Positions 1-7,777 are shown, numbered from the stretch's first letter. The stretch: DNA of 36,051 nt from Nitrospinae bacterium CG11_big_fil_rev_8_21_14_0_20_45_15 (GCA_002787235.1 PCWG01000018.1:1-36051); one strand, 5' to 3'. Made by a program: numbers and translations. The notes: generated by a model from the sequence alone, not told the origin.

Positions 1-644
1 ACATGCATGCACTCATTGACCAGAGCGAAAGCAGAAGTGGAGTTCGTTAGACTTTCGGTGATGGATTTATATTTATGAAACTCCTCCCTCAACACCACAA
101 AGCGAATGGCCTTGATGATGTGCGGGCGCAGAAGTTCCATGATGCGGACTTCCCGCAGGGTGAACGGCTCCAAACAAGGTTGCAGACGGTGAATTCCTAC
201 CCCAAGGTTCGGTTCAGGGCGGTCGACCGCCGCTATCACACCAGTGATATTGTGCAAATATGATAAATCGTCCTGTTCGTATTCGGGATGTTCCCGGATC
301 ATTAAGGATATTTCCGATTCGAGTTCGTTAATATCATGGTCAACTCCATAAGCCACTACAGGCCTGTTGCTGTTAATCGCGGTAATGCTAAGTTGATTAT
401 AAGGAAGCAGGTTTTTAAAAGTTTTGACTGAGGAGTCTTTTATATTAAAACCCTCGATAATCTGGAAATCCAGAATGTCACGGTCCCACATAAGAAAAAC
501 TCCGCCTTGCGCGTCCACTAGCTTCAAAATGTTCTGCTCGAAAATTTGTTTCACTTCCGTGACGCACTCACAGGAGTATAGCTTGTCAATGATCGCTAAG
601 ATTGTTTGGTAATCACTTTCCGGCAACGATACATTTTCGTTCAT
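1..644 (-). CDS. LuxR-family regulator paralogue, N-terminal part (cut by window edge)
   Basis: Reading the minus strand from the ATG at 644 gives 214 open codons with no stop before the window edge, so the C-terminal part is missing. The visible part aligns by eye with the N-terminal half of the neighbouring regulator (641-1771). Shared stretches include an N-terminal NEx-V-LPExDY, RPVVAYGVD, and REVRIMELLRPH. The missing end therefore probably carries a LuxR-type helix-turn-helix, but that is inference. The start ATG overlaps the TGA of the upstream gene in an ATGA (641-644), which suggests translational coupling. The N-terminal half probably senses a ligand or partner (GAF-like or a related fold). 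The ligand cannot be told from the sequence. Confidence 0.75.
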   Translation of the reverse strand, partial: MNENVSLPESDYQTILAIIDKLYSCECVTEVKQIFEQNILKLVDAQGGVFLMWDRDILDFQIIEGFNIKDSSVKTFKNLLPYNQLSITAINSNRPVVAYGVDHDINELESEISLMIREHPEYEQDDLSYLHNITGVIAAVDRPEPNLGVGIHRLQPCLEPFTLREVRIMELLRPHIIKAIRFVVLREEFHKYKSITESLTNSTSAFALVNECMH

Positions 645-1771
645 GACGCTTGTCCCTTATATAGGGCGGCTATCAGCTCGGCGCGCGAATGTATGCCAAA
701 TTTACGATAAATATTTTTCATATGCGTGTTGACAGTGTGCGGACTGACAAACAATCGGGCCGCGATCTCCTTTTCAGAAAATCCTTCCTTAATTAAAAAG
801 ACCAACTCGGTCTCCCGGCTTGTCAGTCCGGCTTCCTGCATTGCCAGATTCAATTTGGAAAGAGGCTCCGTCGTCGGCTTTAGTTTCAAAAGGAGAGTCA
901 GCGTGTCCTCTTGATTTTTCAGTTGGAGACGAACCAGCTCCAGACGAAAAGACCCTAGTGCCGTGGTGTAAAAAAACATCCCAGGTTCGACGTTGTCTAT
1001 TTTATAAGGCGGGTCATATTGGGAAATGATCCGATTCAACAACGAATACAAATCGTCGGGAATTGATTGTCCCTGTTTGAGGCATATCTGATGCCGAAAG
1101 GATTCGGTACAAAAAATAATCTTTCCCTGAACTCCGATCATAGCGGTCGGCGTTAAGGATTTCCCAACGGTTTCTTTCAGCAGAGATTTGTATTGAGTCA
1201 ATTCCTCAGTCAATAAAATGGTTTTGATAGTTTGCAGAAGGTGGGGCCGCAATAATTCCAGGATTCTCACCTCGCGGAGAGTGCATATTTGGTCATCATG
1301 AGGTGGATACCAGTGTACAGCAACTCCCAGGGTCGGGTTTGGCAGGTCGAGAGCGACCAGTCCGTGAACCACCCCGGCCGATAGAATGGATGGATCCTCT
1401 CTATGGTACTGGAGATTCTCTGAGAAGAACCGGTCAACAGCCTCGTTTCCCTCCTCCCTGGAAACATCTACATCGTAAGCAATGACCGGACGTCCGGTTT
1501 CAAGGATTTTGCGAGCCAGCGGGTCGTATGGGATAAAGTCCTGAAACATGCGAAGGTCCGACTCGCCAATCCCGAAACTGTCAATCACCTGGGGACACTG
1601 AATATCAGGATCGGTCCATCTATACAGTCCTCCCTGAGCTTTGAAAATGGAGCTGATGCAGGAATGAAAAGTTTCCTTTAATTCCTTGCGTGAAGTGCAA
1701 CGGTAAAACTTTTCAATCACACTCAGGATGGAAAGGTAGTCTTTCTCCGGCAATAAGACTTCGTTATTCAT
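641..1771 (-). CDS. LuxR-family transcriptional regulator
   Basis: This 376-residue protein ends in a clear LuxR/GerE-type DNA-binding domain (about residues 316-372). It has the pattern LTSRETEL, then SEKEIAARL, then SPHTVNTHMKNIYRK, where the second helix is the recognition helix. The first ~200 residues show no receiver-domain aspartate pattern, so it is not an ordinary response regulator. They look like a globular sensory domain shared with the next gene downstream. A GAGG stands about 10 bases before the ATG. The stop overlaps the next start (ATGA), so the two paralogues form one operon transcribed leftward, away from the stand-alone HTH gene at 2127. Target genes are unknown. Nearby surface-protein genes are possible targets. 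Confidence 0.85.
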   Translation of the reverse strand: MNNEVLLPEKDYLSILSVIEKFYRCTSRKELKETFHSCISSIFKAQGGLYRWTDPDIQCPQVIDSFGIGESDLRMFQDFIPYDPLARKILETGRPVIAYDVDVSREEGNEAVDRFFSENLQYHREDPSILSAGVVHGLVALDLPNPTLGVAVHWYPPHDDQICTLREVRILELLRPHLLQTIKTILLTEELTQYKSLLKETVGKSLTPTAMIGVQGKIIFCTESFRHQICLKQGQSIPDDLYSLLNRIISQYDPPYKIDNVEPGMFFYTTALGSFRLELVRLQLKNQEDTLTLLLKLKPTTEPLSKLNLAMQEAGLTSRETELVFLIKEGFSEKEIAARLFVSPHTVNTHMKNIYRKFGIHSRAELIAALYKGQAS

Positions 1772-2126
1772 ATTGAATGAACCTCAGAAAAGATTTCTAC
1801 CGGTCATCATGAAAATGAAGCAAGCATCCGAAGTGCAAGGCGAAAGTTTCGACTGAATTGTGACCTAAAATAATGTATGGCCTTCGCTATAACTTTGGCA
1901 CCCCAATTTATTTAAATAACGATATTTTGTAAAGCAAAAACAGGAAAAACCCTACAGGTGATAGGAAAAATACCGTAATCACGGGATATTATTTTTTCTC
2001 CCAATAATTTATCTTTCGGGAAGGTAGAAATAATTTTATGTCTAACAATTTTTAATATGGGATTTCGCAATTAATTAAAGAAGGATCAGCCTTGCAGGTT
2101 GAAACTGAAATCGGCAAAAAATTTCA
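1772..2126. other. Intergenic region between divergent regulator genes
   Basis: These 355 bases are AT-rich and hold no credible gene. They must carry the promoter of the leftward LuxR operon and that of the rightward HTH gene. A short dyad CCGT-AATC-ACGG lies at 1973-1984 and a CCTA...TAGG dyad at about 1951-1965. Either could be an operator, but both are short. A GAAGGA at about 2080 sits well for a TTG at 2092. That TTG would open a 14-codon reading frame ending at 2136 and overlapping the ATG of the next gene. Confidence 0.4.
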
Positions 2127-2390
2127 ATGGCTCTAGCAAATCCCGGTGGGAGAAGGAAGGTTGAAATTGTGCAATGGGTAGAGCATTTACAAAAAAAAGG
2201 AGTTACCCCCCGGCAGATGGAGGTCATCCATGAAGCACTCAAAGGGCTCAGCGAAAAGGATATCGCGGCCCGGCTTTCGATCAGTCCAACAACGGTGAAC
2301 ACGCATTTGAAAAACATCTACCGGAAACTCGGGGTCAACTCACGTTTGCAACTATTTGCGAAAATGAATGATGGCAACCATCGGTTCTAA
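2127..2390 (+). CDS. Stand-alone LuxR-type helix-turn-helix protein
   Basis: This 87-residue protein is little more than a LuxR/GerE DNA-binding domain. It has VTPRQMEV, then LSEKDIAARLSISP, then TVNTHLKNIYRKLG, closely matching the C-terminus of the LuxR protein encoded divergently at 641-1771. It has no room for a sensory domain. It may be a constitutive DNA binder, a partner of the full-length regulators, or the relic of a larger gene that lost its front. The ATG has no good Shine-Dalgarno of its own. The purine-rich GAAGGA at 2080 fits a short overlapping frame starting TTG at 2092, so the gene may be translated by coupling. Confidence 0.7.
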   Translation: MALANPGGRRKVEIVQWVEHLQKKGVTPRQMEVIHEALKGLSEKDIAARLSISPTTVNTHLKNIYRKLGVNSRLQLFAKMNDGNHRF

Positions 2391-2444
2391 TTGAAGTATG
2401 AACATTTCAAACAGGGCAAGCTTTTAGCAGGAGCAAGTGAATTT

Positions 2445-2792
2445 ATGAGCGAGCAAAATGAAAAAATAAAATTTCTCGGCAATTTCTGCAAAGAACACTG
2501 CCAGCCCGTTTTGGGAAAGTCATTCCCGTTTTTTGCTGAAACTTTGGTTTGGAAAGGCACCGCCATCCGGTCTTTGATTCAGTCCGTGCCTCACTTGGCG
2601 GGCCGGTTCTTCAAGTCCGTCGATAAAACCCTGTCCAAACACCTGCGGGAGACCTCTTGCCAGATTTCCTCCCTGATCGAAGAGGTCCCGCAGGTGAAAC
2701 GATTGCAGGCCTTCAACACCAGATTCATTCTGAATGGGAAATTTCCATTCTATAGTTCGAGAGGAAGAAGAGCCCAAAGGAGAATTGCATAA
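2445..2792 (+). CDS. Hypothetical protein, 115 aa, basic C-terminus
   Basis: I do not recognise this protein. The frame is open from a TTG at 2391, but I prefer the ATG at 2445 because GCAGGAG ends about 11 bases before it. The product is about 115 residues, mixed polar and hydrophobic, without signal peptide or clear membrane span. Two cysteines sit near the start in FCKEHC. The end is arginine-rich (SSRGRRAQRRIA). The middle (about residues 40-90) looks helical and amphipathic. It follows the small HTH gene by 54 bases on the same strand and could be co-transcribed with it. Confidence 0.5.
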   Translation: MSEQNEKIKFLGNFCKEHCQPVLGKSFPFFAETLVWKGTAIRSLIQSVPHLAGRFFKSVDKTLSKHLRETSCQISSLIEEVPQVKRLQAFNTRFILNGKFPFYSSRGRRAQRRIA

Positions 2793-2852
2793 ACCTTAGG
2801 TTGCTTTAAACAGAAATTTACAGGATCACTTTTTTAAAGGGGAAGGAAAGTC

Positions 2853-4631
2853 ATGCGAATAAAAAAATTACTAAAAACAGGTTTGTGTTCATTATTTTTT
2901 TCATTGTTTCTTACAGGATCGGCATTCGCTACAACGATGATTGATGCAGGAGCCTATCAGGGTGTGTATTCCATCTCTGGAGTTGGGACCTGGTCAGCAA
3001 TAACAACACCAACAAATACATTATCATTGCCTGCGAATACCTATGTTCTTACCATACAAAATAGCCGATTTTATTTTGATGTCGACGCGAGCGGGAATGT
3101 CAGCAACAACATTGCCAGCCCCAGTAACAACACCGATTCCCTCATCCTTTCCGGCAATACCATCACCTTCAAAAACACAGCTGTAAACATTGACGCAGGT
3201 GCTTACGAAGGCGTTTATTCCATCAATGGGTGTTGTACTGTTTCTGCTCCAGCGTCCCCGCTAAGAACCCTGACGCTGGTTCCGGGAGTCAACACCTATT
3301 CTCTTGGCATACAAAATAGCAGATTTTACTTTGATATCGATGCCGCCGGGAATGTAAACAACAACGTTGCCAGCCCCAGCACCAACACGGATACCCTCAT
3401 TCTTTCCAGCAATACGATCACCTTTAAAAACACAGCTGTAAATATTAACGCAGGTGCCTATGAAGGCGTTTATTCCATCAATGGGTGCTGTACCGTTTCT
3501 GCTCCAGCGTCCCCGCTAAAGACCGTGACGCTGGTTCCGGGAGTCAACGCCTATAGTCTTGGCATACAAGAAAACAGGTTTTACTTTGATATCGACGCTG
3601 GTGGGAATGTTGGCAATAATGTTACCAGCCCAGGCCCCAACGAAGAGGCTTTTGGTCTTTCGACCAATACCATTACTTTTTTTAATTCCGATATCTTGAT
3701 CGAGCCCAATAATACTTCAATTCCTTGGGGCTTAACTGGTATAGGTGGTACCAAAATCGGACCACAAACATTCACATTGGTGGACGGGGTCACTTATAAA
3801 ATTGCTAACTTAAGTACATCCCCCTACATCAAAGAGCCTTTTAAAGTATTTCACCCCTGTGGAATATTTACGGGCAATCCAGATAACCCAAATGTCCTTG
3901 TTGTTGCCGACGATTCTTTCACCATTACATGTTTCGATTCGACCCCGCCGGACGCCGACGCAGATGGCATCCCGGATGCAAACGACAACTGCCCCAACAT
4001 CGCCAATTCAGACCAGTTGGATCAGGACATTGATGGAATTGGCAATGCCTGCGACAATGATCTGGATGGTGATTTTGTCAATAACAACGTGGACAATTGT
4101 CCTTCTCTGGCGAATCCCGACCAGGCGGACGCGGATGGTGACGGCGTTGGAAATATTTGTGATGGCGATGATGACAATGACAGCGTCAACGATGCTACCG
4201 ACAATTGTCCATTGACGCCAAACACAGACCAGGCGGATGGAGACGGCGACGGTCTGGGAAATGCTTGTGATCCCGACGATGATAATGATGGCGTTGCCGA
4301 TGAGGTGGATAATTGCCCCAACACATCCAATGCCGATCAGGCAGATTTAGACATGGATGGAATTGGCAATGCCTGTGATGGTGATTCCGACGGCGATGGC
4401 ATCATCAACGATGTCGATCAATGTCCGGCAACTCCTGCGGGTTCGTTGATCACTTCTGGAGGTTGCAGTGGATCGGAGTTCATCGAGCTTACCTGCAAAC
4501 CAGAGAACTTCGTGAATCACGGATCGTTTGTGAGCTGTGTGGCTCATACCGCTAACGACTTGGCGGGTCAAGGCGTTATCACTCCAAAGGAGAAAGCCCG
4601 GTTTGTAAATCAAGCGGCTAAAAGCAAGTAA
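2853..4631 (+). CDS. Secreted repeat protein with thrombospondin type-3 calcium-binding region
   Basis: This 592-residue protein starts with a signal peptide (lysines, hydrophobic core, cleavage after SAFA near residue 26). Three homologous repeats of about 83-85 residues follow, starting near residues 29, 112 and 197. Each opens with xIDAGAYxGVYSI and contains RFYFD(V/I)DAxGNV. The second and third copies also share a CC pair. Residues about 367-530 are a thrombospondin type-3-like region: repeated DxDxDGxxDxxDNCP and GNxCD motifs whose aspartates bind calcium in known relatives. A cysteine-containing C-terminal stretch ends in a lysine-rich tail. No membrane anchor or barrel is visible. GGGGAAGGAAAG gives a strong ribosome site, and a terminator follows. 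It probably acts at the cell surface or in the matrix. Confidence 0.85.
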   Translation: MRIKKLLKTGLCSLFFSLFLTGSAFATTMIDAGAYQGVYSISGVGTWSAITTPTNTLSLPANTYVLTIQNSRFYFDVDASGNVSNNIASPSNNTDSLILSGNTITFKNTAVNIDAGAYEGVYSINGCCTVSAPASPLRTLTLVPGVNTYSLGIQNSRFYFDIDAAGNVNNNVASPSTNTDTLILSSNTITFKNTAVNINAGAYEGVYSINGCCTVSAPASPLKTVTLVPGVNAYSLGIQENRFYFDIDAGGNVGNNVTSPGPNEEAFGLSTNTITFFNSDILIEPNNTSIPWGLTGIGGTKIGPQTFTLVDGVTYKIANLSTSPYIKEPFKVFHPCGIFTGNPDNPNVLVVADDSFTITCFDSTPPDADADGIPDANDNCPNIANSDQLDQDIDGIGNACDNDLDGDFVNNNVDNCPSLANPDQADADGDGVGNICDGDDDNDSVNDATDNCPLTPNTDQADGDGDGLGNACDPDDDNDGVADEVDNCPNTSNADQADLDMDGIGNACDGDSDGDGIINDVDQCPATPAGSLITSGGCSGSEFIELTCKPENFVNHGSFVSCVAHTANDLAGQGVITPKEKARFVNQAAKSK

Positions 4632-4636
4632 GTGAC

Positions 4637-4682
4637 AGGGAGGGAAGCTCCTGTAATGGGAGCCTCCCTTCTTACCTTTTTA
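4637..4682 (+). terminator. Rho-independent terminator after the TSP3 repeat gene
   Basis: A GC-rich hairpin forms from AGGGAGG and GCTCC on the left and GGGAGC and CTCCCT on the right, with a small internal bulge and a TGTAAT loop. The downstream side reads TTCTTACCTTTTT. It begins five bases after the stop of the repeat protein and separates it from the STN-like gene. Confidence 0.8.
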
Positions 4683-4705
4683 ACGTTGCTAATAATGTGA
4701 TCCAC

Positions 4706-5185
4706 ATGGGTAGATTATTCAGACACGCAATCGCAATATCTCTTCTTTCCTCGATTTTTTCAGGACAGGGTTTTGCCGAAACAGTGCCCGGTCACTCCCG
4801 GAATATTTCTCAGATTGGGGAAACTGGAGTATTTGAAAATCAGGAAGGAGTTCGAGTTTATTACATCAATCGCCTGCTCCAGGATGTATTACAAGAGATT
4901 CAGGGTAAAACCGGAATCCAATTTAAATTACAGGAAGAAGTGAAAAAAATTTCCATTACGGCTGACGTCAGGGCCTCCGATTGGGAGTTGGCTCTGGATC
5001 GTTTGTTCATGGACTACAACACAATAAAGTTTTGGGATGGTCAATCCAATTTGAGCCGGATTCATGTTTTAGGACAAGGACGTTCACAACCATCTTCCCA
5101 CTTTAAACCGGAAGTGACCCTGGCTCCCAAAAGGGAGAAAGCAGTCTGGAAATGTTTTTCCCTTTCAGGCCAACGGAAATGCTGA
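4706..5185 (+). CDS. Small exported protein with secretin/TonB N-terminal (STN)-like domain
   Basis: The product is about 159 residues (162 if the in-frame GTG at 4697 is used). A hydrophobic N-terminus (AIAISLLSSIFSGQGFAE) looks like a signal peptide. Residues about 50-125 resemble the short STN domain found before secretins and TonB receptors: INRLLQDVLQEIQGKTG, then a strand KISITADV, then a helix SDWELALDRLF. There is no secretin or beta-barrel domain, so it is an orphan periplasmic module. A CF...KC pair closes the protein. It stands between the TSP3-repeat gene and the methyltransferase unit. It could be an accessory of a secretion or pilus system, but no other component is in the window. 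Confidence 0.6.
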   Translation: MGRLFRHAIAISLLSSIFSGQGFAETVPGHSRNISQIGETGVFENQEGVRVYYINRLLQDVLQEIQGKTGIQFKLQEEVKKISITADVRASDWELALDRLFMDYNTIKFWDGQSNLSRIHVLGQGRSQPSSHFKPEVTLAPKREKAVWKCFSLSGQRKC

Positions 5186-5272
5186 CTTGATTCTTGGTAT
5201 CGATATTTTCTTAATTAAGGAAAATTTTTAGCGAAGTTTTGCGTGAAACAAATGCGCTACAGGAGAACTGGC

Positions 5273-5443
5273 GTGGACCTGAAGTTGATTAAAACAGAAG
5301 AGGATTTGCAGTCCACCCTCTACGCTATGCAGGTTACCGGCAAGCTTTACGCCGATATGATCCAAGGCGCGTTTGACCAAGTGGATAACCGAAAGGACCG
5401 GGGCGTCGTCTCCAGTGCGGAGAAATATTTAAAATTGGAATGA
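5273..5443 (+). CDS. Small hypothetical protein, 56 aa, coupled to methyltransferase
   Basis: The frame is open from a GTG at 5243. The best start is the GTG at 5273, because CAGGAG lies seven bases before it. The 56-residue product is polar and probably helical (IKTEEDLQSTLYAMQVTGKLYADMIQGAFDQ). It has no membrane span, cysteine pair or known motif. Its TGA overlaps the ATG of the methyltransferase gene (ATGA at 5440-5443), so the two are translationally coupled. Its role is unknown. It could be a carrier, chaperone or regulatory partner of the enzymes that follow. Confidence 0.55.
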   Translation: MDLKLIKTEEDLQSTLYAMQVTGKLYADMIQGAFDQVDNRKDRGVVSSAEKYLKLE

Positions 5444-6192
5444 ATAGTGAGTTAGAGGATGAAAAAATCATGATGGATTGGACTTGTTATTCTCATTCAT
5501 ACGACTTAATGGCGGAAAACAATCCTGCATATCAGGAAATCCTAGATTGTTATGCCAAAACGATATCACAATTAAATTTAAATACGAGTTCGGTCGTCGC
5601 AGACATTGGAGGAGGTACCGGAAATTTCTCGATAATGACGGCAAAGGTATATCCAGATTGCCGTGTATTGTATTACGACTTCAATTCGACAATGCTTCGG
5701 TTTGCAAAAGATAAGGCCGTAAAAGAAGGAATTCGAAATATTGAATTTGGTATTCATGATTTTGACCTATGCCCGTCAAATTCTCAAAAATTCTCTTTAA
5801 TTGTATGCATTCATTCAATTTATACGATGAAGAACCCACTAGGCTTAATAAAATTGATTTATGAAATGCTGTCTCCAGGAGGACATGTTTTTGCCTGTGA
5901 TCTTGGTCGTACGCTCAATATCATGGATTGGACAAAATATATTTTCAGTTCCTTGAGAGGAACCCATGGAATGGTTCACGCATTGAAAATATTACTTAAA
6001 GGGAGGGAAGTCGCTCGTGCCAATTATGATATTTCAAAACTTCAAAAATCTGGGCAATTTTGGCTACATGAATTGGATGATTTTATCTATGCCTTCACAA
6101 ATTGTGGCTTTGAAATCGGGGAGGCAAAAAAAATGTATCGAGGATACAGCGATCTAGTATTTGCCCAGAAGCCTATGTTAAAGGGAAATTGA
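5440..6192 (+). CDS. Class I SAM-dependent methyltransferase
   Basis: This 250-residue protein has the Rossmann glycine motif of class I methyltransferases, VADIGGGTGNFS (residues 53-64). An acidic residue ends strand 2 (YYDFN, about 79), and SPGGHVFACDLG is the usual post-motif region. The opening MDWTCYSHSYDLM resembles small-molecule methyltransferases of the UbiE/Methyltransf_25 kind. The C-terminal third (RGTHGMVHALKILLKGREVARANYD) is family-specific, and I cannot name the substrate. The start overlaps the preceding small gene. The stop is followed five bases later by the acyltransferase fusion, so the three form one unit. The DNA is visibly AT-richer than the housekeeping genes to the right, which suggests horizontal transfer. 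Confidence 0.8.
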   Translation: MNSELEDEKIMMDWTCYSHSYDLMAENNPAYQEILDCYAKTISQLNLNTSSVVADIGGGTGNFSIMTAKVYPDCRVLYYDFNSTMLRFAKDKAVKEGIRNIEFGIHDFDLCPSNSQKFSLIVCIHSIYTMKNPLGLIKLIYEMLSPGGHVFACDLGRTLNIMDWTKYIFSSLRGTHGMVHALKILLKGREVARANYDISKLQKSGQFWLHELDDFIYAFTNCGFEIGEAKKMYRGYSDLVFAQKPMLKGN

Positions 6193-6196
6193 TGCT

Positions 6197-7333
6197 GTGA
6201 AAAAATATATGCAAGCAACATGTAAATCATCTGAAGTTATTATTTCCAAGGCAGAAAACGAAGAAGAGAAGATGATGATTTATCATCAAAGATACCAAAT
6301 AACCGTTGAGGAAATGTTGCAAAACCAAAAATGGGCCAACCATCAGGAAAAGTTCATTAAAGATGATTTGGATGATAGTTCCGACATTTATTATGCTCAT
6401 GTAGATGGAGAAATTATAGCGAATATGAGAATAACTTGGGGTGCTTTGAAATTACCTGACAATGCCGAATATGTGTACGGAGTTTCAAAATTTTCCAGAT
6501 ATCTTTTAGAGGAAATATGTTTTACCAATAGGCTTATGGTCGTAAAGGAATGGCGGAACTCCATGGTATTGGGAATGCTATTAAAATATGCCTTCAAGAA
6601 TGCCGTGGTTCGTGGTATTCGGTTGGATTTGACTTTTTGTACTCCAGGGTTGGTTGGGTTATATGAATCGCTTGGATATAGAAAATTTAAAGAAAATGTA
6701 ATATTCCCAGATATTGGTTTTCGGGTGCCATTGGCGTTTTTGACTAGAGATATAAACTATCTAAATAAAATAAAATCCCCTTTTCTTCGTACCGCTAAAA
6801 GCTTGACGGTTGAAAATGATTCTGGGAACTGGTTTAAAGAAACATTTCATTATGTCGCCGAAATGGAATCGGATTTTATTTTATCGAACAGAATCCTTAA
6901 AGCAATTAATTTATTCGATGGATTCAATGATGGTGAGCTCCAAAAAATAGTGGATTCTTCCAGTTTCTTAAAAATTGAAAGTCGACAGACTATCATTCGA
7001 GAGGGTGATGCGAGCAATGATTTGTTTGTTGTTTTGGAAGGGCAGGCAGAACTCATATTGAAATCCGGAAATCAAAGGCCTGTGGTTGAGATGCTTTCCG
7101 TTGGAGATGTATTTGGTGAATTGTCGTTTCTGATTTCTGTCAGGAGCCCTTTGGAGGTTAGAACATTGACGCCAATAAAGGTTTTGGTGGTAGATAAAAG
7201 TATTTTACAAAAAGGAATAAAAAGATTTCCTTATATAGGGGTTAAGTTGATGCATAACTTATCAAAAATTATTTGTCAAAGACAATTTCAACAGATTGGT
7301 TCTTTATCGCTTTGTTTTGAACGTGGGATTTGA
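6197..7333 (+). CDS. Acyltransferase (GNAT; LuxI/FeeM-like)-cyclic-nucleotide-binding domain fusion
   Basis: This 378-residue protein has two domains. Residues about 12-185 have a GNAT-like layout: IYHQRYQITVEEM at the front, YYAHVDGEIIANMRI as paired strands, EICFTNRLMVV, then GLVGLYESLGYRKF near the end. The arrangement recalls N-acyl amino acid synthases and LuxI-type enzymes, which take acyl groups from acyl-ACP. Residues about 235-365 are a Crp/cNMP-type beta-barrel: FDGFNDGELQKI, REGDASNDLFVVLEGQAEL, then GDVFGELSFLISVRSP at the phosphate-binding cassette. No helix-turn-helix follows. A nucleotide might therefore switch the acyltransferase, but this is inference. GTG at 6197 is chosen because AAAGGGA precedes it; ATG at 6209 is an alternative. 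The DNA is AT-rich like the previous gene. Confidence 0.75.
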   Translation: MKKYMQATCKSSEVIISKAENEEEKMMIYHQRYQITVEEMLQNQKWANHQEKFIKDDLDDSSDIYYAHVDGEIIANMRITWGALKLPDNAEYVYGVSKFSRYLLEEICFTNRLMVVKEWRNSMVLGMLLKYAFKNAVVRGIRLDLTFCTPGLVGLYESLGYRKFKENVIFPDIGFRVPLAFLTRDINYLNKIKSPFLRTAKSLTVENDSGNWFKETFHYVAEMESDFILSNRILKAINLFDGFNDGELQKIVDSSSFLKIESRQTIIREGDASNDLFVVLEGQAELILKSGNQRPVVEMLSVGDVFGELSFLISVRSPLEVRTLTPIKVLVVDKSILQKGIKRFPYIGVKLMHNLSKIICQRQFQQIGSLSLCFERGI

Positions 7334-7777
7334 TGCTGGTAGCGTTGTCATGACACGAATCCAGATTGTGCAATGCTTCAAGGCTTGGCAAAAATCTCTT
7401 AAATGCTTGCAGTCCTTAAAAAAGGATCGATGCAAAATTGCACCGAATAGATCATTTGAATTTTCAGCCCGTTAAATTGGCTTGGTGAGAATCTTGGGTA
7501 ATCTTGGGTATAGGAAGTTGAATCTGATGGGCCTCTGATTTTCTATACACCTTGCGACTTCATTTTTTTATGTCCTTCTCATAGAGTCAAGAGTTTTTCA
7601 AAAAAGAAATTAAAATTCATAAAAAGTCGATCCTGAAAAACAGAAGTTTCTCAGGAACAGGGTTGGGAGATGATTGTGTTTTTTTATGCGGCGGTCGGCT
7701 GTGTCAAGGGCTGACTACCAAACCTGTCGTTGGCTACCGCGACTGGAATTACAGTCGTGCATGTATTAGGAACCTGT
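7334..7777. other. Long AT-rich intergenic region with repeats and hairpins
   Basis: No credible gene is seen in either strand. It contains an exact tandem 10-base duplication (ATCTTGGGTA at 7491-7500 and 7501-7510). An imperfect hairpin at 7632-7655 has CCTGA/TCAGG outer and AAAC/GTTT inner pairs. A compact GC-richer stretch at about 7690-7757 has several pairable segments: CCAA/TTGG around 7718-7734 and CGACTG/CAGTCG at 7740-7757. No clear terminator follows the acyltransferase gene. The last 100 bases probably regulate the collagen-like gene. Confidence 0.4.

Noticed and set aside
3859-4215. Plus-strand 118-codon frame inside the TSP3 region
   Set aside because: It is a shifted reading of the aspartate-rich calcium repeats, giving a Met/Thr-rich sequence without sense.
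7491-7510. CRISPR-like or satellite repeat
   Set aside because: Only two adjacent copies of a 10-base unit are present, with no spacers and no cas genes.
7640-7770. c-di-GMP (GEMM) riboswitch
   Set aside because: There is loose similarity to the GGCTACCG-type 3' side, but the conserved core and tetraloop are not present, so only an unnamed structured element is reported.
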